Notes: generated from the sequence alone by a model not told the origin. 64,000 nt of DNA from Adiantum capillus-veneris (GCA_014529385.2 CM043960.1:72243910-72307909), one strand, 5' to 3'; shown: positions 1 through 11,012, counted from the first letter of the stretch. Numbers and translations are program-made.

Positions 1-321
1 GATTGACTAACCCCTATTGCAACCATGTCTATTCGAGATCAAGTAGACCAAAATGCTGCAGTCATTTCGTCTATCAGTTCCTGCACTCACAAGAAGTCAA
101 GAACAAATCAGTACCATAATCAGGAATTCCATTTCATAAAGTCATCCAGCAGAATACTGTCAGCTCTCAGTATCCCTGAAGCTCAAAGAGACATCAGTGA
201 CTTTAGTATCAAAATCGAGGCATCTGTTGACAAGGGAGCGGAGTGACTCCCCTCTTGTGCATCCCACTGCACCGGATCTCTGGCGAAGCTGAATTCTGGG
301 TTCCGTTTGGAGTAGACTATG
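1..321 (-). other. 3' untranslated region of E1
   Basis: This stretch lies downstream of the chromodomain stop of E1 and is closely matched by 12590-12922 in the second family copy, which leads on to a polypurine tract and LTR. No coding signal was seen; the short plus-strand frame from 25 is not conserved in the second copy beyond chance. Confidence 0.7.
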
Positions 322-3248
322 CTAAACCAAAGCATCGAGGTAAAGTTTCACAATCCGAGGAGTATCTGCTAGGTCCTCCTCCTCCATCCACTTCGCATCA
401 AATGCAGGAAAGTTCTTGAACTAAACCAAGAACCGCCTTCGGACTTTACCTTTCTTTGTATCGTTATGTGCCAAAATCTGTTCAGGAACAAGGATCTCCT
501 CGTTTTCTTCAACTTTGGGTTGTTTATCAGGCTCCCCATCATCAGGTACATCACCCTTAACAGGGTTCAAGAGACTCACATGTAATGCATATTGTGAATC
601 CTCCAAGTATCTGGCAGTTTCAGTTGGAAGGAGACATCATTCATCTTTTCAGTTATCTGGAAAGGTCCGTAGTATCACATACTAAGCTTTGGAAAAAGCC
701 TCTCCTTTCCCTTTTTCTTTCGCAGGCGTGCCTTCTCAAAAGTAAGAGCACCCAATCATCCTCCTTCAGTTTCCAGTCGTGACGATGGCGATCCACTGCC
801 TTTTTCTGTCGTTCTTGAGACTCCTGTAAAGTCTCGCGAACCTTGGTAAAAGCCGTATCCAAATCTCGCGAATATTCATCCGCTTCCAATATCTAATCTT
901 TCGTGCTCAGGAAGGATGGAACCTTCGCAGCACTTTCAACAATCTCACATGGCGTCTTCCCCGTCGAAGAGTGTATCGTGTTATTGTAGGCAAATTCCAC
1001 CAAAGGTAAGTTCTTTTCCCATTGAGTCTTCAGATCCGAGATACAAGACTTCAATAAATCTAAAATCACTGAATTGGCAATCTCAAATTGCCTGTCAGTC
1101 TTCAAGTGGAACGATGACGAGAACTGCAACTGCGTGCCAATGTTCTCCCAAATTGCCTTCCAAAACCAACTCATAAATCTGGGGTCTCTGTTGGAGAGAA
1201 TCGTCTCAGACGTGCAATGTAATCAGAAAATCATCGTGATCATTCTGTATTCTTGGGAGATAAAAAAAAATGAAATCCATTTCAATATTTTCTCAGGGGC
1301 GGGTGGGTATGGGTAAAGGCTGTAACAATCCCTGTGCTTTATGCCTGTCAAACTTGACCTTCTGGCATACCAAGCAACTGCGCACAAACTCTTCCACGTT
1401 CTTCTTGAGTCACGGCCAAAAGAAGTATCTCTCTACCCCTTTCATGGTGGTAGCAATGCCGCGGTGACCCGTAAAGGGTGGACAGTGGCAATCAGTCATA
1501 ACCTTTTCCCTCAACGGCTGTGTAACGCACAACATAGTCTTTTTCATCAAGTAGCCTTCCTGAAGGGAGTATCCAGCTACTGTCTCCCCATCCCGTATCC
1601 GTGTGAAAATATCTGCAAAATCTGTATCTGTGGCATACCGATTGACCATATCCTCGAAGCTCCTATGATGTATCGCGGAAATAGCCAGAACCAACGGTTT
1701 CCTAGACAAAGCATCTGCCACCACATTCTTCTGTCCCTGCACATGGACAATCTGGAAGTGAAACTGTGACAAGATGTTCTCCCACCGCATCTGCTTTTCC
1801 GAAAGCTGCTTCTGTGACAAGTAGCGCAAACTCTGTTGGTCTGTAAAGACAGTGAAATCCGCTCCGAGTAGGTAATGCCGCCACTGAGCAAGAGCTTGGA
1901 TAACTGCCAAAAGCTCTTTCTCATAGATCTGTGCTGTCATCTCCGGCCTAGAGAACAAACGGCTCTCGTAAGCTATGACATGGCCTTCTTGCATCAAGAC
2001 CGCACCCAGACTACGACCACAAGCATCACAATATACTTCAAATGACTTCTGCAAGTCCGGCAAAGTCAAAATAGGTCCCGTAGTCAATTTCTCTTTCAAT
2101 GTCCGAAAGGCAGTCACCTCTGTGGGTCCCCACGAAAAAGGTACTCCTTTCTGTGTCAAGGTATGCAAAGGGGAAGCAACCTCTGCAAACTTTCGTATGA
2201 ACCGCCTGTAGTACGAACACAGTCCCAAGAAGCTTCTAACTTCATGGACATTCCTCAAATCGGGCCAATTACGGATAGTCTCTATCTTGGCCGGGTCTAT
2301 TTGCACTCCTGCTGTTGACACAAAGTGTCCCAAAAAGTGTATCTCTGGTAGGAAAAATTCACTTTTCTTTGCATTAATCACTAACGTGTGATCTCGTAAT
2401 GCCTGAAAGACTTGAAGTAGATGAACATTGTGTTCTGCCTCATTCTTGGAGAAAACAATGATGTCGCCAAAGAAAGTGCCAACAAATAGCCTGTACTCTC
2501 GAAAAATCCTGTCCATCATCCGGTTAAATGTCGCAGGAGCATTGGTTAAGCCAAAAGGCATCACCAAAAACTCAAATAACCCAAAAGTCGTCCGAAAAGC
2601 TGTCTTGTAGACGTTTCTTGGTGCTAGCCTGATCTGATGATATCCACTCTTCAAGTCAATCCTGCTAAAGCACGAGGATCCCTGTAACCTGTCGAGTATA
2701 TCATCGATCCTAGGAATCGGAAATCTGTTCTTGACGGTGATTTGTTGAGAGCTCTATAATCGATGCACATTCTCCAAGATCCGTCTTTCTTCAAAAACCA
2801 ACAACACTGGAGAGCAATACGGTGAAGTACTAGGCTGGACAAGACCCTTTTCCAAGAGGTCTTTCACTGGGTTCATAATCTTTTCATTCTATACTCGGCT
2901 CACACAATAAGGTGGCCGATTCGGTGGCGTGCTTCCAGATATCAAATCAATGGTATGATCTTCAGGCCCTCTCAAAAGCAATCGGCATGAGTGTGGAGAA
3001 AAAATCTTGGCGTTCTTTTGATTAGGTCAAGACATATTCAACCTTTATCCCGCGTTCAGTTCTCTCCCAAAAGAATGAGTAAGAAATTGAAGTTCATCAA
3101 GTACAATCTCTAAGCCCTTCATTTATCAAAGTCGCTTTCTCGGTCCGGTAGTCAACCACGGCGTAGTTCTTGTGGTGCCAAGGGATCCTGAGTAGAACGT
3201 CACTCGCGTGCCCTGAACACCCTTGTCATCGCAAACCAAGTTTGCCAA
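322..3248 (-). pseudogene. pol: E1 pol: RT, RNase H, integrase, chromodomain (broken)
   Basis: RT begins near 2870 and RT plus RNase H run largely open from 2654 to 1410. RT motifs such as [11 protein letters not shown] and [11 protein letters not shown] are clear. The catalytic box reads FFGD (codons at 2463-2468) where the family has FFDD or YLDD, so the first catalytic aspartate is glycine. RNase H (for example DACGRSLGAVLMQEG) and the linker to integrase follow. After YFFWP there is a TGA, then the zinc-finger half CLVCQK in the same frame (about 1290-1410). The middle of the integrase core is missing: a fragment with MDF lies near 1270 and the next recognisable piece is SNRDPRF near 1190. 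The integrase tail (653-890) and the chromodomain (about 322-606, with KWMEEEDL) are interrupted by a TAG and frameshifts. It is a pseudogene. Confidence 0.88.
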
Positions 3249-3253
3249 TGCTC
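3249..3253. repeat. Target-site duplication TGCTC, left copy (copia)
   Basis: TGCTC immediately precedes the left copia LTR and is repeated at 8567-8571 immediately after the right LTR. Five base pairs is the usual duplication for this class. Removing the element and one copy rejoins E1 sequence. Confidence 0.93.
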
Positions 3254-3537
3254 TGTTAGGGAATAAAGGCCTAAGTGCCTTGTACTTATTAACTTATAAG
3301 TTAAAAGACTTATAAGTGAGGGGGCCCAAGTGTGAATGGCCCCCTAGTCACTTACTCATATACTCAAAGGTCAAGCCCAAAATGTAACTATCGTGACTTT
3401 TCCCAAACTTCTACGAGTTCTCTCTCTCTCTCTCTCACGTTTTTCTCTGCGTGTGCTTCTTCTGCGCCACTCTCCTCTTCTCCTTCACTCTCATTGCATA
3501 GAGTAGCAAGTGGGCTCTCTCTCCTCCCCCCCCCACA
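3254..3537 (+). repeat. Copia left (5') LTR
   Basis: Starts TGTTAGGG and ends in the C-rich stretch before CACA (end 3537 or 3539). It is nearly identical to 8270-8566 and holds a shorter (CT)n tract (about 3420-3437). An internal inverted motif TTAACTTATAAGTTAA lies at about 3288-3303. Confidence 0.92.
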
Positions 3538-3539
3538 CA

Positions 3540-3551
3540 TGGTATCAGAGC
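3540..3551 (+). promoter_or_regulatory. Primer binding site, tRNA-iMet
   Basis: TGGTATCAGAGC directly follows the left LTR and is complementary to the 3' end of plant initiator methionine tRNA, the common primer of plant copia elements. The untranslated leader runs from here to 4091 with no clear coding content. Confidence 0.9.
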
Positions 3552-4091
3552 TTTAGGGTTTCCAAGAGAGCCATTTTCGCAACACAGATCAGAATTCTGT
3601 TCTTGCTCGCTGCGGGAAGGATATTCAACCGTTTTCGATCAACTCTGTCGCAAAGGGATCCTCTCACCGTGTAGAATCGACCTCCGGTGACAGTTTCCCC
3701 AAAATTAGGGTTTCAAAAACTGGCGAACAACAGCCTATTTCTACTAAAATTGACCAATTTCGGGGTCAATTTGATGCAATTTTATTAGGGCAAGTCTCAC
3801 AGGTCAATCTTACAGGTGTTTCCACCAACGAGGTTCTGAAAATTCAGCAAAACAGGTGTTTACAGGTCTGATTTTTGCCCTAAAACAGGGAATTTCAGCA
3901 AGCAAATGATGTATACACCTTGTGGAAACCTTTGGTAAGGGTTTGGCAGTGAATGTACGCCGTTTTGGGGTGATTTCGCGTGAAATTTGCTCGCTGTTTT
4001 TCTGTAACAGCAAACTGTTTTTGCCTGATTGCGCACATTTGGGCGTGTTTAGGTCGGCAAAACAGGGTTTCAGTGTTTGCAATCACTCAGA

Positions 4092-5252
4092 ATGGCTTCT
4101 AGCAGTGAAAGTGGCAATTTGTTGCACATTCGCAAGCTTGAAGGGGCCCATAACTTTGCTATATGGAAGAAGCAATGTTATAATGTGATGTTGCAGAAGA
4201 AACAGGCGAAACCTATTAAGTTACAGGGTGTGAAACCGGATGATATGGAGGTTGAAGAATGGGAAGAAGTGGACGAGTTGGCTCGCTCCACGATCATGCT
4301 TTCGGTGTCTGACAATTTACTCTTCAATGTAGAGAATGAGTAGACAGCATGGGGCATGTGGAAGCGTTTAGACGAGTTGTATGCACAGCAGAGTGCTGCC
4401 AGTAAAGTGTATTGGCTTAAGAAGCTTATGGATCTCCGCATGAAGGAGGGCACGCACATGTCAGTGCACCTCAATGAATTCAATTCTATTTTCAGCCAAC
4501 TGACAGAGCTGAAATTCACGATTGATGAGGAGTTCAAAGCTACTTTTCTTCTATGCACATTGCCCGAGAGTTGGGATGTATTCCGGACAGCTCTTAGTAA
4601 CTCAAGTGCGTCACTTAAGTATACAGATGTAGAGAGTTCTCTCTTGATGGAAGAGATGAACAGGAAGAACACCACAGGTGGGTCTTCTAATGCATTGCAC
4701 TTGAGAGGCAGGTCTCAATAGAGGGAGAAATTTGACAGTAAGGACAGGGCACGCAGCAAATCTCGTAGGAAAGATGTTGTGTGTCATCATTGTGGAAAGA
4801 AAGGGCATTATAAACGGGAATGCTATGAGTGGAAGAAAGAGAAGAACAAGGGTGCTGAAACTGATGCAAAGGACAAGGGAAATGCCAAGAAGAGCACTGT
4901 GTTGATTGAGGAAATCAATGTTGCTAGTAGTTGTGACAGTGACAGCAGCACTGATGTACTCAATGCCTCTTCTGTGGATGCACATACCCTTGCTGTGGGT
5001 TCTGATGTGGACATGCATACTTGGATTCTTGATTCAGGTGGCTCCTTTCATGTAACACCTCATAGGGATTGGTTTACACAGTACTCAGGTGAGGTGCAGG
5101 GCACTGTTTATTTGGGAGATAACTATGCATGTGACATTGCAGGTATTGGCAGTGTCCAGTTTTCCTTTGCTGATGGTATGACTTTTGTTTTGCACAAAGT
5201 GCGCCATGTGCCACAACTCAAGAAGAGTTTGATTAGTACAAGGCAGCTATGA
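4092..5252 (+). pseudogene. gag: Copia gag-protease, two TAG stops and a frameshift
   Basis: The ATG at 4092 gives MASSSES..., followed by a gag core containing MWKRLDELY and VYWLKKLMDL. The zinc knuckle CHHCGKKGHYKREC (C-x2-C-x4-H-x4-C) lies near 4781-4825. The protease active site reads WILDSGGS near 5023-5046. In-frame TAG codons sit at 4341-4343 and 4719-4721. At about 5248 one base is missing: the frame stops (TGA 5250-5252) while the next domain continues in another frame. Gag normally packages element RNA and the protease cuts the polyprotein; neither full product can be made from this copy without readthrough. Confidence 0.88.
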
Positions 5253-8190
5253 TGCAGGCTATCACACCACTTTTGGTGATAGCAAGTGGAAAATTTGTAA
5301 AGGGGCCCGGATTGTAGCCAAGGGTTGTAAATCGGACACTTTGTATCCTTTGCATGTATCTAGTGTGCGTGACCATGTAGTCGCCGTAACCGAGCAGCCA
5401 AGTGTTTCTTTGTGGCATGGCCGGTTGGGACACATGAGTAAAAGAGGAATGGAAACTCTGTCTCGTTGTGGTTATTTGCCGTGTTTGAGGTATGCTGATT
5501 TTTCTCATTGTGAGCACTGTATTTATGGTAAGCACAGTCAAACACCGCACAAAAGGTCTCTTTCTTTGAGGTCTGACAGGTTAGACTTAGTGCATTCCGA
5601 TGTATGTGAAATGCCACAGTTGTCCTTAGGGGGAAAGAAATATTTTGTCTCGTTTATCGATGATGCTACACGTAAGGTGTGGGTGTATCCAATACGTGCT
5701 AAAAGCGATGTTTTGGATACTTTCAAGAAGTTTCTTACGTTTGTTGAGAATCAAACAGACAAGAAGCTTAGGTCTTTGCGCTCAGACAATGGGGGGGAGT
5801 ATGTATCAAAAGCATTTATTGACTTTTGTGCTACTAAAGGTATTAAAAGAGAGCTCACGGCTCCTTTTAATCCCTCTCAGAATGGAGTTGCAGAGAGGTT
5901 GAACTGGACTATCCAAGAGAAAGTTCGGAGTATGCTGTCACATGCTGCATTACCTCGTGGTTTTTGGGCAGAAGCTGTGCAAACAGCTATTCACTTGATT
6001 AATCGCTCACCTAGCAAGGCTTTGGATGGAAAGGTGCCTGAGGAGGTGTGGTCTGGCAAGCCACCCTCATATGCACATTTAAGAGTGTTTGGTTGTGAGG
6101 CCTATGTTCACATCCGGAGTGAACTGCGCACCAAACTAGAACCAAAGTCTCATAAATGCATTTTCCTAGGATATGGTGAGGATGGTGAAATGGGGTATAG
6201 ATTATGGGATCCCGCATTAAGGAAAATCATACGCAGCAATGATGTCATCTTCAATGAGAATTGCATGCACAAACAGCCCACAAAGGTCGAGGAAGTGTGC
6301 CGGGTTGTTTTTCATGAAGATGTTACATATGGACAGCCAAGAAGGCCCAATGTTCAGCAGCCTTTACATGCTGAAAATGGTGCTGAAAATCAGCCATTAG
6401 CTGCTGAAAATCAGCCCCAACAAGTTGCCATTGATGCACCACAGGTAGGGGAACAGGTTGATGCTCCTAGACCGCCCGTTGTTGCGATGCAACCGGCTGA
6501 ACAGCCTGCTGTTTTTGATGGTTTACAGGTTGAAAATCCACCTGTTATGGATCATTGGGTGCGTAGGTCTACTCGGGTGACAAGGCTCCCCGATAGATAT
6601 GAACCGTCTTTGGACTATGTCATGCTTATTGATTGTGGTGAGCCGTCTTGCTATAAAGAGGCTATGCAACGGGAAGACAGTAAGAAATGGTTCAAAGCAA
6701 TGGTTTCGGAAATGCAGTCTTTGGAGAAAAACCATACATGGGACTTGGTTGATTTGCCTAAAGGGCATAAGGCTCTGCCATGTAAATGGGTTTACAAGAC
6801 CAAGGTCACATCTGATGCTTCTTCTAAGTACAAGGCACGTTTGGTTGCTAAAGGGTACAAGCAAAAGCATGGTGTTGATTTTGATGAGATCTTTTCTCCT
6901 GTTGTAAAGCTTGCCACATTACGTCTTGTTTTAGGCCTGGTTGCTTTTGAAGATATGGAGTTAAAGCAAATGGATGTCAAAACAGCGTTTTTGCATGGCG
7001 ATTTGCTTGAGATGATCTATATGATGCAGCCAGAAGGTTTTGTGTCAAAGGGGCAAGAGAAGAAAGTATGTAGACTCTTGAAGAGCTTGTATGGTTTGAA
7101 ACAGTCTCCCCGTGCATGGTATGACAAGTTTGATACATTCATGAGGTCTCAAGGATACAAAAGAAGTAATTCTGATCACTGTTTGTATATCAAAACGGCA
7201 AGTGATGGATCTCTTCTATTGCTGATTTTGTATGTTGATGACATGCTTATTGCGGGTAAAAATGTCACGGAGTTGGATGCATTACAGCAAAGCTTAAAGA
7301 ATCGCTTTGACATGAAGGATCTTGGTGATGCTAATCATATTTTGGGCATGCGTATCTCTCGAGATAGACCCAACAGGCGTCTGTATCTATCTCAACGAGA
7401 TTATTTTAATAAGGTGCTACATCGTTTTCATATGGATGGGGGAAAGGCACTTGGTACTCCGCTGCCTCCATATGTAAAACTGACTGCACATGACTGCCCA
7501 AACACAGATGATATGCGGGCTGAAATGGCCAAGATTCCTTATGCATCAGCCGTTGGTAGTTTGATGTATGCTATGGTTGCTACACGTCCGGACATTGCAT
7601 TTGCGGTGGGAGTGGTAAGCAGGTACATGAGCAATCCTGGCAAAAAGCATTGGGAAGCAGTGAAGTGTATCTTGAGATACTTGAAAGGCACTAAAGACTT
7701 GTGCATTTGTTTTGGGAAGAGTGAGACATCTGTGCATGGCTTTACAGATGCAGATTTTGCTGGACATCCAGATTGCAGGAAGTCTACCTCTGGATATGTG
7801 TTTACATTCACAGGAGGTGCAGTTTCTTGGATTTCTAGACTACAAAAATGTGTTGCTTTGTCTACCACTGAGGCTGAGTATGTGGCTGCCACTGAGGCAT
7901 GCAAAGAAGCTTTGTGGCTCATGCGTTTGGTAGAAGAGCTTGGCATTAAGTCACCGGTTCCTGTGCTACACTGTGATAGTCAGAGTGCTATTATGCTTGC
8001 AAGGAATCCTGTTTTTCATGCCAAGACAAAGCACATAGAGGTGAAGTATCATTTTATCAGGAGTGTGCTTGATGACAAGAGCATTACCCTTGTCAAGGTG
8101 CACACAGATGACAATCCTGCAGATCTTTTGACCAAGGGTCTTCCAGCAGAGCGGTTTGCATATTGCCGTCAGATAATGGGTGTTGGATGA
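5248..8190 (+). CDS. pol: Copia pol: integrase, RT and RNase H
   Basis: Open for about 980 codons up to TGA at 8188-8190; the upstream end is set by the frameshift near 5248, not by a start codon, since this part is normally made as a gag-pol polyprotein. Integrase has the HHCC finger (WHGRLGHMSKRG then CEHCIYGK) and D,D,E residues in HSDVCEM, RSDNGGEY and NGVAERLN. RT shows KARLVAKGYKQ, QMDVKTAFLHGDL and an intact YVDDMLIAG. RNase H shows FTDADFAG, STTEAEYVAATEA and a KHIEVKYHFIR tail. All visible catalytic residues are present, so the domains look functional while gag-pro is broken. Confidence 0.9.
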   Translation, partial: YDAGYHTTFGDSKWKICKGARIVAKGCKSDTLYPLHVSSVRDHVVAVTEQPSVSLWHGRLGHMSKRGMETLSRCGYLPCLRYADFSHCEHCIYGKHSQTPHKRSLSLRSDRLDLVHSDVCEMPQLSLGGKKYFVSFIDDATRKVWVYPIRAKSDVLDTFKKFLTFVENQTDKKLRSLRSDNGGEYVSKAFIDFCATKGIKRELTAPFNPSQNGVAERLNWTIQEKVRSMLSHAALPRGFWAEAVQTAIHLINRSPSKALDGKVPEEVWSGKPPSYAHLRVFGCEAYVHIRSELRTKLEPKSHKCIFLGYGEDGEMGYRLWDPALRKIIRSNDVIFNENCMHKQPTKVEEVCRVVFHEDVTYGQPRRPNVQQPLHAENGAENQPLAAENQPQQVAIDAPQVGEQVDAPRPPVVAMQPAEQPAVFDGLQVENPPVMDHWVRRSTRVTRLPDRYEPSLDYVMLIDCGEPSCYKEAMQREDSKKWFKAMVSEMQSLEKNHTWDLVDLPKGHKALPCKWVYKTKVTSDASSKYKARLVAKGYKQKHGVDFDEIFSPVVKLATLRLVLGLVAFEDMELKQMDVKTAFLHGDLLEMIYMMQPEGFVSKGQEKKVCRLLKSLYGLKQSPRAWYDKFDTFMRSQGYKRSNSDHCLYIKTASDGSLLLLILYVDDMLIAGKNVTELDALQQSLKNRFDMKDLGDANHILGMRISRDRPNRRLYLSQRDYFNKVLHRFHMDGGKALGTPLPPYVKLTAHDCPNTDDMRAEMAKIPYASAVGSLMYAMVATRPDIAFAVGVVSRYMSNPGKKHWEAVKCILRYLKGTKDLCICFGKSETSVHGFTDADFAGHPDCRKSTSGYVFTFTGGAVSWISRLQKCVALSTTEAEYVAATEACKEALWLMRLVEELGIKSPVPVLHCDSQSAIMLARNPVFHAKTKHIEVKYHFIRSVLDDKSITLVKVHTDDNPADLLTKGLPAERFAYCRQIMGVG

Positions 8191-8258
8191 GTAAGCGCAT
8201 GATCAGCTGATGTATCATAGTTAGCTGATTCTTTGATCTCCCAAGGTACATTGCCTTT

Positions 8259-8269
8259 AGGTGGGAGGT
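8259..8269 (+). promoter_or_regulatory. Copia polypurine tract
   Basis: AGGTGGGAGGT abuts the right LTR start and is the expected primer for plus-strand DNA synthesis. Confidence 0.8.
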
Positions 8270-8432
8270 TGTTAGGGAATAAAGGCCTAAGTGCCTTGTA
8301 CTTATTAACTTATAAGTTAAAAGACTTATAAGTGAGGGGGCCCAAGTGTGAATGGCCCCCTAGTCACTTACTCATATACTCAAAGGTCAAGCCCAAAATG
8401 TAACTATCATGACTTTTCCCAAACTTCTACGA

Positions 8433-8468
<36 letters not shown>

Positions 8469-8566
8469 GTTTTTCTCTGCGTGTGCTTCTTCTGTGCCAC
8501 TCTCCTCTTCTCCTTCACTCTCATTGCATAGAGTAGCAAGTGGGCTCTCTCTCCTGCTCCCCCACA
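8270..8566 (+). repeat. Copia right (3') LTR
   Basis: Matches 3254-3537 with two base substitutions seen by eye (both G/A or C/T at CpG sites), a longer (CT)n tract and a different 3' C-rich end. It is followed by TGCTC at 8567-8571, the second target duplication. Confidence 0.92.
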
Positions 8567-8571
8567 TGCTC

Positions 8572-10369
8572 GGTGTAATGGCAACATCCCATCCGGGTGC
8601 CAGTCGAACTACCTCCGCCTGTGGCGTCAGTCTGTTGGGCGTATTTCCAAATCGAGCCACCAATTCCAAGTGAAAAGAAGTTGGCCTTGGCTCCTTCAAA
8701 AGAGCTTCCTGATCCTTCACGTTGCCCCAAAAGCGGCAAAGTTTGTACTTTCATTCATTAGATTCAGTGTAGGTCCCACGCCATGTGGTACCAGTTTTGC
8801 TTTTTTTCTATCTGCCTTTTCTGCCACATTCCTCAGCTGCTCTCGAACTCTCAGGCTTGTCGTCGTCTTTATCATTCTATTCTTTCTATGCCTTTTTAGG
8901 GCACTTTGCGGAGATATGTCCATGTTTCCCGCATCCAAAGCACTTCCCCTCTCTGATGAAGCAAGCTCTCTCTTTCATGAGTAAGCTTGGGTCGTGCATC
9001 CTTTTTCTCTGGGTTGCTCTTTTTCATTCTACTTTCATTCCCAGAAGTCTGTTCGGCTCATTGTGTCATGGCCTCATCTGTGGGGTAGGTCAGACTGCCA
9101 GAGTGAATGGCAAAGCCCCGCTTCGCATGACTCATCAACTCCGGAATAGAAGCTGACTTCTGTTCCAAGCAGTGATCTCGGATCTCTGTAGGTAGACCCA
9201 AGGTAAACCGCTCAATCTGTTCTTTGAACGAGATCTTCTTGAATGAAGAGGCGGGTAGAAAAGAGTTCCAGAATCTTTCACAGTAAGAATTCACTGTATC
9301 GCTCTTGGTCATCCGGAGATTGTTCCAAGCAGCTCGTATATCTCGCTCAAACTCTTGAGTCAACTAAGAAGAAATAAAAAGCCTCTTGAATTTCAGCCAT
9401 GTAACTAGCACAGTCTTGCTTAATAGAAGCGTGGACCATCAAGTACGAGCATTCCCCTTAAAGTAAGAGGCAGCTCTCCGAATCTTGGAGTGCTCTGAAT
9501 AGCGTCCTGCGAAAGTGATGTCAAACTGTTGTATAAAAGACAAACCTTCGAAGCATCTGAGTATCTTGAAAAGTATCAAACTTGATCGAGTGGCCACCTT
9601 CCTTAAACTCTCGGACTTTCTTGCTTTTATCTTCGAGAAAGTCATACTGGTTGGCTTTGTAAAAAGTCTTCTTGTTCGCAGAAAACTTTCCGTCATCGGA
9701 ATTTGAGCTGTCTGTAGACGAGTCCTCAGTAGAACTGTCAGTCTCTGGGCGAGATGTAGCCTTCTTTGCCTTTTTCTTGCCCTTTCTGAAGCTTTGTTTC
9801 TTGCTTCGCTTTTTGCTTTTTTTGTCTTCTTCGCTCGAATCCGAGGAGCTAGAAGAACTGTCAGAAGAAGAAGAAGAAGAACTGGGTAGGTCTTCAAACT
9901 TGACGCGCTTCTTCAATTTCTTTGCCTTGTCAAATGTCGACCGACGACCCAAATATCTCGGGAAGTCAGTACCTTTCTTCTGCTTTTTGCCGTGCTTTTT
10001 GTCTTTCTTTTTCACGTCGAAAAGCTGAGCAATCCGTGCAACAACCACGTTCTCCAGTTCCTTCTCCGTATATTTCTTGGAGGCAAAAGGTTTCTTGAGA
10101 GCAGGTTTCGGGAGTGGTGTTGTGGTTCTCTGCCACTCCATCTGTACCTCTTCTAAAGAGGTCTGGTTCATATATTTTGCCATCTTCGGGTCCTTGGCAA
10201 AACTGAGCATCATCTTCGTTGCATCGCCAATCAACTGGCGACACTCCATCTCTCGCCGCTCTGCCTAAGTAGGCCAAGGCGGGCCGTACTCTTTGCCGGA
10301 ATCTTCCTTGTGATCCCTGCCCGCATCTCCAAATGTAGAGGGAGTCGATTGATCATTGCCTGAAGCCAT
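8572..10369 (-). pseudogene. gag: E1 gag (and start of protease region), degenerate
   Basis: The start ATG is at 10369 reading leftward (MASGNDQ...). Codon 35 is TAG (10265-10267) after GPPWPT. A long open stretch (10249-9521) is basic and serine-rich, with a run of S/D/E near 9820-9890. The gag core (RAAWNNLRMTKSDTVNSYCE and IERFTLGLPTEIRDHCLEQ) lies at 9363-9058. The zinc knuckle CFGCGKHGHISAKC lies at 8901-8948. Beyond it the reading is broken and runs into the copia insertion. The neighbouring third copy at 14057-23229 shows the same order and the same codon-35 stop. Confidence 0.85.
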
Positions 10370-10428
10370 AGGTGCCGCGGAAAAAAATTTTCGGGGATCG
10401 GATTTCCCGTAGAAGAGAAATCGGCCGT

Positions 10429-10440
10429 GCTCTGATACCA
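10429..10440 (-). promoter_or_regulatory. E1 primer binding site, tRNA-iMet
   Basis: On the minus strand this reads TGGTATCAGAGC, next to the LTR that begins at 10442. It matches the initiator-Met primer site of the copia and of E4. Confidence 0.88.
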
Positions 10441-10441
10441 C

Positions 10442-11012
10442 TGTAAGAGACTTGGACACTCCAAGTCAAGAATCAACCGCGACAGCACCAAATAACCACT
10501 TTAAAACAATTCACAGATCACAATAGATTGCACTGGCCCGGCGGAGTTCCATGCCTAGAGATATTGGCCCCAAAGACTGGCGCCCCTTTCGGTATTTCTT
10601 TTTATATTAATCAATCATCAAAGTACAAGAGAGCGGTTAGGGTTTCATTCTCAGACTCTGCGTCCAGATGCTCTGAGAAGTGAGGCCCTCACCACTAATT
10701 TAAAGGTTACAAGGGATGCCCAAAAGCAGAGCCCCAAAAGCTTGAAAGCAAAAGCAGATTCTCTCTCTCTCTCTCTCAATGAGAGTTAGTAAAAAGCAAG
10801 TTCTCTTTTTCTCTTTCTTTCTCCCAAATCAAAGCGAAAAGCTGAGATTTGCGTCGCTCAAAATTTCCCAAAAAAATAAATAAATAAAAAAATTCCGCCT
10901 CCGCGATTTCCGGAAATTAGGGTTTTTGGCAAAAATTAGGGTTTGCAGGAATTTTAGGGTTTTTGGCAGAAATTAGGGTTTCTGCTATCCGCCACGTCAT
11001 CACTTTGTGACA
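10442..11012 (-). repeat. E1 5' LTR
   Basis: Bounded by TGTAAGAG at the left and TTTGTGACA at the right; the same ends are seen in the LTRs at 11584-12317 and 23301-23827. The upstream (right) end contains several AAACCCTAA-type motifs on the minus strand and a TGACGTGGC motif, which look like plant promoter elements. Contains a (CT)n tract and A-rich patches. Confidence 0.85.

Larger units (their letters stand above)
3254..8566 (+). mobile_element. Ty1/copia retrotransposon, structurally complete, Tork/Tnt1-like
   Basis: A 5.3-kb element with TG...CA LTRs of about 284 and 297 bp, a primer site complementary to initiator-Met tRNA, gag, protease, integrase, RT and RNase H in copia order, a polypurine tract and a 5-bp target duplication. 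The LTRs differ at two CpG transitions, in (CT)n length and at the 3' C-rich end, so insertion is recent relative to its host element. Two TAG stops and one frameshift in gag-pro make it non-autonomous. The lineage call rests on the general gag and RT look and is tentative. Confidence 0.93.
1..11012 (-). mobile_element. Ty3/gypsy chromovirus E1, 3' LTR off-window, split by a copia insertion
   Basis: Reading leftward from 11012 the order is 5' LTR, initiator-Met primer site, gag with zinc knuckle, a poorly preserved protease region, RT, RNase H, integrase and a chromodomain that ends at 322. This is the standard chromovirus layout. The left LTR is not in the window. The copia element at 3254-8566 cuts the protease region, with TGCTC at both junctions. 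Two further partial copies of the same family follow (11584-13125 and 14057-23827), so the family was active locally. The coding capacity is ruined by stops, a lost RT aspartate and an internal integrase deletion. Confidence 0.9.

Noticed and set aside
25-246. 73-codon plus-strand frame in the E1 tail, with a similar frame at 12577-12846
   Set aside because: It lies antisense in the 3' untranslated region of a chromovirus; the second copy is interrupted or differs within the first third, so the similarity is explained by element homology.
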